Positions 7,555-14,292 of a stretch of 23,233 bases of DNA are shown here, piece by piece; position 1 is the first letter of the stretch, and each line of letters opens with the position of its first letter. The position numbers and the translations under genes are program-made. Below the pieces are notes generated by a model that worked only from the letters and a program-made list of their open reading frames with translations, was not told where the DNA came from and ran no database searches. Source of the stretch: JALUUH01 sp964636675 (lineage in GTDB: Bacteria; Pseudomonadota; Gammaproteobacteria; S012-40); contig CAZWUO010000036.1 in assembly GCA_964636675.1 (NCBI GenBank), positions 1 through 23,233 on the forward strand, read 5' to 3'.

Positions 7555-9413
7555 GATTTTTTCTTTCTCAATAAATACTGATCAAGGACTTTGCGTGCGA
7601 TGGGGGCGGCTACGCTGCCACCACTGCCACCGTTCTCAACAATCACCGAAATAGCAATTTGCGGGTCTTTAATCGGTGCAAAAGCGATGAATAATGCGTG
7701 GTCTCGTAAATGTACCTGAATATCTTCTTTCACATATTCTTCATCTTGTTTGATGCCAAATACCTGAGCAGTCCCGGTTTTGCCGGCGATGGTATAAGAT
7801 AAATTTTTATTGATTGAGCGTGCGGTTCCACGTGGACTATGTACAACGCGTTTCATGCTTTCGATGATATATTTCCAGTTTTCTTGATTATTAATCGGTA
7901 CTGTGCCAACGGTAATGGTTTGGAATAACGTTCTTTCTTTGGTGAGTCCGTCTTCGACAGAGTGCGCAAGCCTTGGGCGTAGTATCGTCCCGTTGTTTGC
8001 CAGGGTTGCGGCTGCGACGGCGAGTTGTAGCGGAGAGGTGAGATTAAAACCTTGGCCGATGCCTGATATGAGGGTTTCTCCCGGATACCATATCTCGTGT
8101 TTTACGCGTTTTTTCCATTCTCTTGAGGGTGATAAACCAGATGTTTCGCCAAAAAGATCAATATTTGTTCTTCTCCCAAGCCCGAAATAAGCCATGAACT
8201 CGTGAATTCGATCGATCCCCAGGTTAAGTGCTAAATCATAAAAATACACGTCGCAAGATTCTCGGGTCGCGCCCAGCAAGGTCATTTCGCCATGCCCTTC
8301 TTTTTTCCAGTCGCGATATTTATGGGGGTCATTTTTAAGCCGGTACCAGCCCGGGCAGCTTATTTGTGTTGTGCCGTGAATAACATCGTATTCTAATCCG
8401 GCCAGTCCTATTATCGGCTTGATGGTAGAGCCTGGAGGATAACTGCCTTTGATGGCCCGATTAAACAAAGGTTTGTCATTCGAGTTAGCGAGTGCGGCAT
8501 AGGTCTTTGAGTCAATGCCATTTACAAAAGGATTGGGATCAAATCCTGGCATGCTAACCAGGGCTAAAACTGCACCGGTATTAGGGTTAATGGCGACAAT
8601 AGAGCCTTTTTGATTGGCTAAAACTTTTTCTGCGGTTTTCTGTAGTTCAATGTCTAAATTCAGGTAAATGTTTTGTCCAGGAATAGGGCGTTGTTCTTCC
8701 AATACGCGGATAATGCGTCCTTGTGCATTTGTTTCAATTTTTTTATACCCCACGGTGCCATGCAACCGTTTTTCGTAAAATTTCTCGATGCCGTTTTTAC
8801 CGATATGACTCGTGCCCTTGTAATTGGCGGTATCCATGCGTTGCGCTTCGGCTTCATTTATTCTTCCCACATAGCCGAGTGCATGCACTGCTATCTCACC
8901 GTGGGGATAGTGGCGAATGAGCTGCGCATTGATATCTACTCCGGGATATTTGTGTCGGCGTACAGAAAACTGGGCAACTTCTTCTTCATTGAGTCGAAAC
9001 CGCAGAGGCACTGCTTTAAAGTTGGAGCGGCGACGTTTTAATTTGTTAAACCGTTTTATATCTGAGGGCTTGATGTCAATGAATTCTTTCAGGCGCGTAA
9101 TCGTTGCGCTAATGTTTGCAATTTTTTCTGGAATGAGTTCTAGGGTAAATGAGGGAAGGTTTTGTGCTAAAACAACCCCGTTTGTGTCGTAAATCAAGCC
9201 TCTAGGCGGTGGTACGGGAATGATATTAACGCGGTTGTTTTGCGACAAGGTGGTAAAGTGTTCATGGCTCATCACTTGTAAATAAATCATTCTTGATACC
9301 AGTACTAAGGTTAAAATCGTTATGATGATCACGAATGAAACAATGCGATTAGTAAATAGCTGGGTTTCACGCAGGTGATCTTTAATCGTTAGTCTGGAAT
9401 GAAGTTGTGCCAC
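7551..9413 (-). CDS. mrdA: Penicillin-binding protein 2, peptidoglycan DD-transpeptidase
   Basis: Class B PBP that cross-links the glycan made by RodA during elongation. The protein has 620 residues: a short cytosolic tail, one membrane anchor (about 24-46), a non-catalytic pedestal domain, and a transpeptidase domain with STIK (nucleophile Ser329, Lys332), SCD (386-388) and KTG (545-547). The start is a GTG at 9411-9413; an AGGA lies about 13 bases upstream, and no better start is visible. It follows mreD by 15 bases. In many gammaproteobacteria rsfS and rlmH precede mrdA; here mreBCD does. Confidence 0.97.
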   Translation of the reverse strand: MAQLHSRLTIKDHLRETQLFTNRIVSFVIIITILTLVLVSRMIYLQVMSHEHFTTLSQNNRVNIIPVPPPRGLIYDTNGVVLAQNLPSFTLELIPEKIANISATITRLKEFIDIKPSDIKRFNKLKRRRSNFKAVPLRFRLNEEEVAQFSVRRHKYPGVDINAQLIRHYPHGEIAVHALGYVGRINEAEAQRMDTANYKGTSHIGKNGIEKFYEKRLHGTVGYKKIETNAQGRIIRVLEEQRPIPGQNIYLNLDIELQKTAEKVLANQKGSIVAINPNTGAVLALVSMPGFDPNPFVNGIDSKTYAALANSNDKPLFNRAIKGSYPPGSTIKPIIGLAGLEYDVIHGTTQISCPGWYRLKNDPHKYRDWKKEGHGEMTLLGATRESCDVYFYDLALNLGIDRIHEFMAYFGLGRRTNIDLFGETSGLSPSREWKKRVKHEIWYPGETLISGIGQGFNLTSPLQLAVAAATLANNGTILRPRLAHSVEDGLTKERTLFQTITVGTVPINNQENWKYIIESMKRVVHSPRGTARSINKNLSYTIAGKTGTAQVFGIKQDEEYVKEDIQVHLRDHALFIAFAPIKDPQIAISVIVENGGSGGSVAAPIARKVLDQYLLRKKKS

Positions 9414-9428
9414 AAGTCAGTTTGTTTC

Positions 9429-9920
9429 CTAGTTGTTTGTGCGAAATCTTCGATTGGTATCGCTTAATAAGAGGTAAATCCACGGCCACAGAAGTGCGCT
9501 GGTAAACGATGGCGCCCAGTAGAGCCAGCTTGCGGGGGCATCACCAATAATGCCTTTTACCCATACCACTAATAACTGACTTAAGGCGATAAGTACGAAT
9601 ACACTCAGTGCTTGTTGCCACATGGGGTAGATGCGTAGCTGTTTATGCACTTTAATGGTGACGAATGCGACGACCGTGAGTGCTAGCGCATGTTGCCCGA
9701 GTAACGAACCGATTAATACATCTTGGGTGAGTCCTGCTAACCAGCCAATGCCTACGTTAACTTTGCTGGGTGCTGTTAGGCACCAATAAACGAGCACCAA
9801 GGTAATCCACTCTGGTCTAAATGCGCGTCCCCATTCGGGTAGCGGTACCACGGTAAGTGCCATGGCGAGCATGAAAGTGACAAAGATGAGTCCCGCGTTT
9901 TGTTTCGAGTTTTCAGCCAT
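9429..9920 (-). CDS. mreD: Rod shape-determining protein MreD
   Basis: Small inner-membrane subunit of the Rod complex, 163 residues with about five hydrophobic segments and a short basic C-terminus (NRRFRTNN). Assignment rests on size, membrane topology, fragments such as PEWGRAFRPEWITLVLVYW and DVLIGSLLGQHAL that are typical of the family, and position directly after mreC. The 60-base gap from mreC contains adjoining runs of seven A and nine T on the coding strand. Confidence 0.95.
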   Translation of the reverse strand: MAENSKQNAGLIFVTFMLAMALTVVPLPEWGRAFRPEWITLVLVYWCLTAPSKVNVGIGWLAGLTQDVLIGSLLGQHALALTVVAFVTIKVHKQLRIYPMWQQALSVFVLIALSQLLVVWVKGIIGDAPASWLYWAPSFTSALLWPWIYLLLSDTNRRFRTNN

Positions 9921-9980
9921 ATCAATTAACGCCGCGCCCTAGTTTGTGCAAAAAAAAATCTTTTTTTAAAGAGGGACTTA

Positions 9981-10874
9981 TCAAGGTTTAGTTTGCTTGG
10001 GTTCGTTAATCGCAGTGCTGGGTTTTTTATGCGCTAATTTTTGGGTGAGCAACGTTTTCTTTTTCCATACGAGTAGTACTTCTGTGGATTTATCGAGCGA
10101 AGCCATGGGTATGGCGTGTACAGTAGCATAAGGCTGTGTGGTGTCGGGTACAAAGCTAGATACCTTGGCGACCGGATAACCCGCAGGAAAGACGCCTCCT
10201 AGGCCGGATGTTACGAGAGTATCACCGGTTTTTAAATCCGCATTATTGGGAATGTGTAATAATTTTAATTGATTTAAAATTCCGCTGCCAGAAGCAACCG
10301 CGCGTACACCGGTTCGATTGACTTGAACCGGTAATGCATGACTTGGGTCGGTGATTAACATGACGGAGCTCGTAATGGGCATTGCATGTACGACCTGGCC
10401 GTATACGCCATCTGCATCGAGCAAAGGCTGTCCTTCATAGACTTCGTGGCGTGTTCCTTTATTGATCAAAACTTGATGTTTGAATGGATCAAGGTCAATG
10501 GATACGAGTTCAGCGGCAAGCATGCGTTCTTCAACTTTGTCGGATGCATCGAGCAGACGGCGTAACCGCATATTTTCAATTTCCAACGAAATGAACTTCT
10601 GCATTTGCGCTTTCAAGAATGTGTTTTGGGTGCGCAGTTTCTCATTGGTTTCGATAAGGTTATTGCTCGACGTGACGGAATCCTCTACCCAATTGCTGGC
10701 GGTAGCCGGCAAGCTAACCGCATATTGAATGGGAAGTATCACGACAGAGATAGCGGATCGGACGCCGCTTAATAAGTTTTCGCGTTGATCAAGTGTCATT
10801 AAGCCGATAGATGCGATGACCAATAAGGTAAACCTAAGGCCCGCAGCTTGTCCGTAAGCGAATAACGGTTTGAT
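9981..10874 (-). CDS. mreC: Rod shape-determining protein MreC, apparent non-AUG (ATC or ATT) start
   Basis: Bitopic inner-membrane protein whose periplasmic domain organises PBP2 and RodA along the Rod complex. The reading frame has one membrane helix (about residues 14-33), a coiled coil (NLIETNEKL to LRRLLD), and the two-barrel MreC domain. No ATG, GTG or TTG occurs in frame near the start except a TTG at 10821-10823, which lies inside the membrane helix. Upstream the frame reads ATT ATC AAA CCG TTA TTC, i.e. (I)IKPLF, matching the MKPIF start of E. coli MreC, and a perfect AGGAGG (10880-10885) lies five bases before the ATC. I therefore place the start at ATC 10872-10874 (297 residues); ATT 10875-10877 is the alternative but is only two bases from the AGGAGG. 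Confidence 0.9.
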   Translation of the reverse strand: MKPLFAYGQAAGLRFTLLVIASIGLMTLDQRENLLSGVRSAISVVILPIQYAVSLPATASNWVEDSVTSSNNLIETNEKLRTQNTFLKAQMQKFISLEIENMRLRRLLDASDKVEERMLAAELVSIDLDPFKHQVLINKGTRHEVYEGQPLLDADGVYGQVVHAMPITSSVMLITDPSHALPVQVNRTGVRAVASGSGILNQLKLLHIPNNADLKTGDTLVTSGLGGVFPAGYPVAKVSSFVPDTTQPYATVHAIPMASLDKSTEVLLVWKKKTLLTQKLAHKKPSTAINEPKQTKP

Positions 10875-10879
10875 AATAG

Positions 10880-10885
10880 CCTCCT
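10880..10885 (-). promoter_or_regulatory. Perfect Shine-Dalgarno (AGGAGG) deciding the mreC start
   Basis: On the minus strand the sequence reads AGGAGG CTATT ATC AAA CCG. The consensus ribosome binding site has ideal spacing to the ATC codon, although no standard start codon follows within 50 bases in the mreC frame. It is the strongest Shine-Dalgarno seen on the minus strand here. Confidence 0.75.
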
Positions 10886-11013
10886 GTTTAAAATACGCCC
10901 AAGCATCTTGATCGTGTATGCTTAAAACCGAGATTTCACCTTGGCAGTATACTAAGTTAAACAGAAGCTGATGTTGGTAAAAATCGGTGAATACTCAATT
11001 CGACTAACTATGC

Positions 11014-11037
11014 GAAAGTGAGTCTAATCACTCTTTC
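11014..11037. repeat. Imperfect inverted repeat in the mreB-mreC spacer
   Basis: GAAAGTGA (11014-11021) faces TCACTCTTTC (11028-11037): an eight-pair stem with a two-base bulge and a six-base loop. It lies about 50 bases past the mreB stop. No T run follows on the minus strand, so it is not a standard terminator; it could act as an mRNA stabiliser or processing site between mreB and mreC. Confidence 0.5.
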
Positions 11038-11099
11038 TTTAATTGGTACTGCTCTATTTATGAGTACTGTTCTAGTAATTAGTACTATTCTACTGCAAA
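11028..11099. repeat. Degenerate 18-base tandem repeat across the mreB stop codon
   Basis: Units start at 11046, 11064 and 11082, each opening with GTACT and sharing GTACTnnTCTA on the plus strand; adjacent units match at 14 and 12 of 18 positions. A weaker fourth unit (10 of 18) begins at 11028 and overlaps the inverted repeat at 11014-11037. The leftmost copies are untranslated; the copy at 11082-11099 covers the last four mreB codons and the stop. The period of 18 keeps the mreB frame: the mreB stop TAG aligns with CAG in the next two copies. Confidence 0.6.
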
Positions 11100-12131
11100 A
11101 ACTTCTCCGCCGTGTTCATCAATCATTTCTAATGCGCGTCCACCGCCGCGTGCAACACAGGTTAATGGGTCTTCGGCGACAATCACCGGGAGGCCGGTTT
11201 CTTCCATTAATAGGCGATCTAGGTCGCGCAATAATGCGCCGCCGCCGGTGAGTACCATGCCGCGTTCGGCAACGTCTGAGCCGAGTTCTGGCGGGGTTTG
11301 CTCTAATGCAGCCCTCACGGCGCCAACGATCCCGGTTAAGGGTTCTTGCATTGCTTCGAGGATTTCATTGCTATTCAGGGTGAAGCTGCGGGGTACGCCT
11401 TCGGCGAGGTTGCGTCCGCGGACTTCCATTTCGTGTACTTCTTCTGCCGGATAAGCCGTGCCTATTTCTTGTTTGATTTTCTCGGCGCTGGAGTCGCCAA
11501 TCAAGGTTCCATAATTCCGTCGAATATAATTAATGATGGCTTCATCAAATCGGTCGCCGCCGATTCTAACGGATTCTGAATAAACGATTCCATTCAGTGA
11601 CATCACCGCAACTTCGGTAGTCCCTCCGCCAATATCCACAACCATGGAGCCACTGGCTTCGCCTATCGGCATGCCGGCGCCAATTGCCGCGGCCATGGGT
11701 TCTTCTATCAGGAAGACTTCTCTAGCACCTGCACCCGCGGCAGATTCTTTGATTGCGCGGCGTTCTACTTGGGTGGAGCCACAGGGTACGCAAACTAATA
11801 CCCGAGGGCTAGGCCTGAAAAATCGAGCTTCGTGAACTTTGAAAATAAAATGTTGCAGCATTTTCTCGGTGACCGTGAAATCTGCAATAACGCCATCTTT
11901 GAGGGGGCGTATGGCGGTGATATTGCCGGGAGTTCGTCCAAGCATACGCTTAGCTTCTAGGCCAACAGCTGCAATACTCTTGGGGCCGCCGGGTCCGCGT
12001 TCCTGACGTATCGCAACAACCGAAGGTTCTGCTAGGACGATTCCTTTGCCTCGGACGTATATCAAGGTGTTTGCAGTGCCTAGGTCGATCGATAGATCGT
12101 TCGAAAACATTCCGCGCAGTCTTCCAAACAT
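11085..12131 (-). CDS. mreB: Rod shape-determining actin-like ATPase MreB
   Basis: Bacterial actin that forms membrane-bound filaments guiding the elongation machinery. At 348 residues it is full length. The N-terminus has an amphipathic membrane-binding stretch (MFGRLRGMF), followed by the nucleotide-binding motifs DLGTANT (16-22), DIGGGTT (166-172) and LTGGGALLRDL. The end (EMIDEHGGEVFAVE) aligns with the E. coli end EMIDMHGGDLF..., so the protein is not truncated. It is the first gene of the long minus-strand block. The gap to mreC of about 210 bases is the largest in that block and holds tandem and inverted repeats. The ATG lacks a strong Shine-Dalgarno (AGGA lies 11 bases upstream). Confidence 0.98.
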   Translation of the reverse strand: MFGRLRGMFSNDLSIDLGTANTLIYVRGKGIVLAEPSVVAIRQERGPGGPKSIAAVGLEAKRMLGRTPGNITAIRPLKDGVIADFTVTEKMLQHFIFKVHEARFFRPSPRVLVCVPCGSTQVERRAIKESAAGAGAREVFLIEEPMAAAIGAGMPIGEASGSMVVDIGGGTTEVAVMSLNGIVYSESVRIGGDRFDEAIINYIRRNYGTLIGDSSAEKIKQEIGTAYPAEEVHEMEVRGRNLAEGVPRSFTLNSNEILEAMQEPLTGIVGAVRAALEQTPPELGSDVAERGMVLTGGGALLRDLDRLLMEETGLPVIVAEDPLTCVARGGGRALEMIDEHGGEVFAVE

Positions 12132-12167
12132 ATTTGTTATTTTCCTATTCCGTTAACTATATATTCA

Positions 12168-12180
12168 ATTATAAATTATA
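12168..12180 (-). promoter_or_regulatory. Possible mreB promoter: two adjacent TATAAT elements
   Basis: On the minus strand TATAAT occurs at 12175-12180 and again at 12168-12173, in a very AT-rich stretch 37-50 bases before the mreB ATG. No convincing -35 hexamer lies at 16-18 bases from either, so the position is plausible but the element is weak. Confidence 0.35.
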
Positions 12181-12211
12181 AAGCTTGCTTAATCTAACAA
12201 CGGGAAACTCT

Positions 12212-12239
12212 TTGGGCAAGTCAGCATCTATGATAAAAT
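12212..12239 (+). promoter_or_regulatory. Candidate extended -10 promoter for gatC-gatA-gatB-hslO
   Basis: TTGGGC (12212-12217) is followed after 16 bases by TAAAAT (12234-12239), preceded by TGA, giving an extended -10 (TGnTAAAAT). It lies about 45 bases before the gatC ATG and is divergent from mreB. Confidence 0.45.
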
Positions 12240-12283
12240 CCAAGCCTTTAAATAATGCGCTAGCGCCAGCAACGGAGCATATC

Positions 12284-12571
12284 ATGTCCTTGCAAAAAAA
12301 AGACGTAGAAAATATTGCTCATTTAGCCCGATTGTCGATTAATGAGAATGATGTTTCGGCTTATGCAGAAAATCTCTCCAGTATTTTAAACTTGGTCGAG
12401 CAAATGAGCAGTGTTGATACCAATAGTATTACACCCATGGCTCATCCACTGGATGCGAAGCAACGGTTACGCCCTGATGTTGTTACTGAAACTAATCAAC
12501 GTGATAATTTTCAATGCAACGCCCCTCTGGTGGAAGATGGCTTATATCTTGTGCCGAAAGTTATCGAGTAA
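12284..12571 (+). CDS. gatC: Asp-tRNA(Asn)/Glu-tRNA(Gln) amidotransferase subunit C
   Basis: Small subunit (95 residues) that wraps around GatA and stabilises the GatCAB complex, which amidates misacylated Asp-tRNA(Asn) and/or Glu-tRNA(Gln). The start at 12284 gives MSLQKKDVENIAHLARL, the standard N-terminus, with GGAG at 12274-12277, six bases upstream. An in-frame TTG at 12185 would add 33 residues unlike the family and is rejected. The C-terminal half has the expected MAHPLDAKQRLRPD segment (47-60). It is divergent from mreB and separated from gatA by a 167-base spacer rich in inverted repeats. Confidence 0.96.
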   Translation: MSLQKKDVENIAHLARLSINENDVSAYAENLSSILNLVEQMSSVDTNSITPMAHPLDAKQRLRPDVVTETNQRDNFQCNAPLVEDGLYLVPKVIE

Positions 12572-12609
12572 TTCGAATTCACAAAGGGTGTCGTAAAAAA
12601 GCAGTGTGT

Positions 12610-12636
12610 TTTTTCGGCAGCTTCGGCATCGAAAAA
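12610..12636. repeat. Inverted repeat 1 in the gatC-gatA spacer
   Basis: TTTTTCG (12610-12616) pairs with CGAAAAA (12630-12636) around a 13-base loop. It overlaps a second inverted repeat (12629-12679), so the two stems are mutually exclusive in RNA. No function can be assigned from sequence. Confidence 0.5.
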
Positions 12637-12679
12637 GCTTGTTCGCTTTCGAGTGATTCAAGTGTGACAAGCTTTCCGA
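12629..12679. repeat. Inverted repeat 2 in the gatC-gatA spacer
   Basis: AAAGCTTGT (12634-12642) pairs perfectly with ACAAGCTTT (12667-12675). With one bulged base the arms extend to TCGAAAAAGCTTGT and ACAAGCTTTCCGA. The loop is 24 bases. It is not followed by a T run, so it is not a typical terminator. It lies about 60 bases before the gatA start. Confidence 0.55.
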
Positions 12680-12738
12680 AGCATGCAGAAAATGTTCCGA
12701 ACCAAACTATTCTAATATTTTCCCGGAGTTAGAGCGAG

Positions 12739-14193
12739 ATGTTTGAAAAAACGGTAGCGCAATTGATGCGCGAATTGCGTGCAAAAAAAATTTCCAGTGT
12801 GGAGCTGACCCAGGCTTATCTCGCCAGGATTAAGTCAATAGATGCAAGTATTAATAGCTTTATCACGGTGACTGAAGCGCTGGCCTTGGAGCAGGCAAGT
12901 CAGGCTGATCAATTAATCGCGCGCGGAACAGCGCATGCGCTGACGGGGATTCCGCTGGCGCACAAAGATATTTTTTGTACGAGAGGCGTAAAAACCAGCA
13001 GTGCTTCTAAAATGTTGGACAATTTCATCGCACCCTATGATGCAACGGTCATCGCAAATTTTAATCGCTCGGGTGCGGTGATATTAGGAAAAACCAATAT
13101 GGATGAATTTGCAATGGGCTCATCGAGCGAGACGAGTTATTACGGGCCGGTTAAAAATCCTTGGAATCATACTGTGGTTCCGGGCGGTTCATCAGGTGGT
13201 TCTGCAGCATGTATTGCGGCCGCGCTAGCACCCGCAGCGACAGGCACAGATACCGGAGGTTCTATTCGGCAGCCAGCGGCACTGTGTGGCGTGACCGGTC
13301 TTAAGCCTACTTATGGAAGGGTTTCTCGCTACGGCATGATTGCATTTGCATCGAGTCTTGATCAGGCGGGGCCTATGGCGCGCACTGCGGAAGATGCGGC
13401 TATTTTATTGAATGTGATGGCTGGGTTTGATGCAAAAGACTCTACGAGTTTAGAGCAAGCCGTTCCGGATTACACCTCAGACCTAAGTCAATCAATTGCC
13501 GGCTTAAAAATAGGACTCCCCGTCGAATTTTTTAATTCAGGTTTGGATAATGGTGTGGCTAAGGTCATTGACGAAGCGATTCGCGTATACCAACAACTAG
13601 GGGCCGAGGTGAAAGAGGTTTCGTTGCCTCATACTAGTTTGTCAGTTCCTGCATATTATGTTGTGGCGCCCGCAGAGTGCTCATCGAATCTGTCGCGTTT
13701 TGATGGTGTGCGTTATGGTTATCGGTGCGAGAACCCTGAAAATCTGGAAGATTTGTATAAACGTTCTAGAGGCGAGGGTTTTGGATCAGAGGTGAAGCGC
13801 CGAATAATGATCGGTGCATATGCGTTGTCAGCCGGGTATTACGATGCCTATTATATGAAAGCACAAAAAATCCGCCGCCTCATTAGCGAAGATTTTCAAC
13901 AAGCTTTTACGGATATTGATGTGCTGATGGGGCCGACAACGCCGGAGGTTGCATTCAAGCTGGGGAAAAAAACTAACGATTCTGTTTCCATGTACTTGTC
14001 TGATATTTATACTGTCGCAGCAAATCTTGCGGGCCTGCCTGGAATGTCGATACCTGCAGGTTTTTCCAATGGCCTACCCGTTGGTTTGCAGCTTATCGGT
14101 AATTATTTTACAGAAAGTAAGTTGTTAAACATCGCGCATCAGTTTCAGCAAGCCACCGACTGGCACGAAAAAAGGCCAACGATAGCTGTTTAA
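12739..14193 (+). CDS. gatA: Asp-tRNA(Asn)/Glu-tRNA(Gln) amidotransferase subunit A
   Basis: Amidase-signature subunit that hydrolyses glutamine and delivers ammonia to GatB. The 484 residues are typical. The catalytic Ser-cisSer-Lys triad is visible as Lys76 (AHKDIFC), Ser151 (GGSSGGSAA) and Ser175 (TGTDTGGSIRQPA), spaced exactly as in Staphylococcus aureus GatA. GLKPTYGRVSRYG follows. A GGAG lies ten bases before the ATG. The gene ends at the first unit of a 13-base tandem duplication that includes the stop codon. Confidence 0.98.
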   Translation: MFEKTVAQLMRELRAKKISSVELTQAYLARIKSIDASINSFITVTEALALEQASQADQLIARGTAHALTGIPLAHKDIFCTRGVKTSSASKMLDNFIAPYDATVIANFNRSGAVILGKTNMDEFAMGSSSETSYYGPVKNPWNHTVVPGGSSGGSAACIAAALAPAATGTDTGGSIRQPAALCGVTGLKPTYGRVSRYGMIAFASSLDQAGPMARTAEDAAILLNVMAGFDAKDSTSLEQAVPDYTSDLSQSIAGLKIGLPVEFFNSGLDNGVAKVIDEAIRVYQQLGAEVKEVSLPHTSLSVPAYYVVAPAECSSNLSRFDGVRYGYRCENPENLEDLYKRSRGEGFGSEVKRRIMIGAYALSAGYYDAYYMKAQKIRRLISEDFQQAFTDIDVLMGPTTPEVAFKLGKKTNDSVSMYLSDIYTVAANLAGLPGMSIPAGFSNGLPVGLQLIGNYFTESKLLNIAHQFQQATDWHEKRPTIAV

Positions 14194-14207
14194 TATAGCT
14201 GTCTAAA
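14182..14207 (+). repeat. 13-base tandem duplication spanning the gatA stop codon
   Basis: ATAGCTGTTTAAT (14182-14194) is followed immediately by ATAGCTGTCTAAA (14195-14207), 11 of 13 identical. The first copy contains the last three gatA codons and the TAA stop. It looks like a replication-slippage product; no function is evident. Confidence 0.5.
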
Positions 14208-14292
14208 AAATTTTAATGTGTTGGTCAGCGGCTGCTATACATTTGAACCATTGGGCTGAGTAGTTACAATAATTTAGTAGAAGAGGTTAGCA

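Noticed and set aside
12185..12283. Longer gatC starting at a TTG
   Set aside because: The added residues do not match the family, a promoter candidate lies within them, and the ATG at 12284 has a good GGAG at proper spacing.
12572..12738. Small protein gene in the gatC-gatA spacer
   Set aside because: The plus-strand frames here start inside gatC in the wrong frame and show no ribosome binding site or recognisable protein features.
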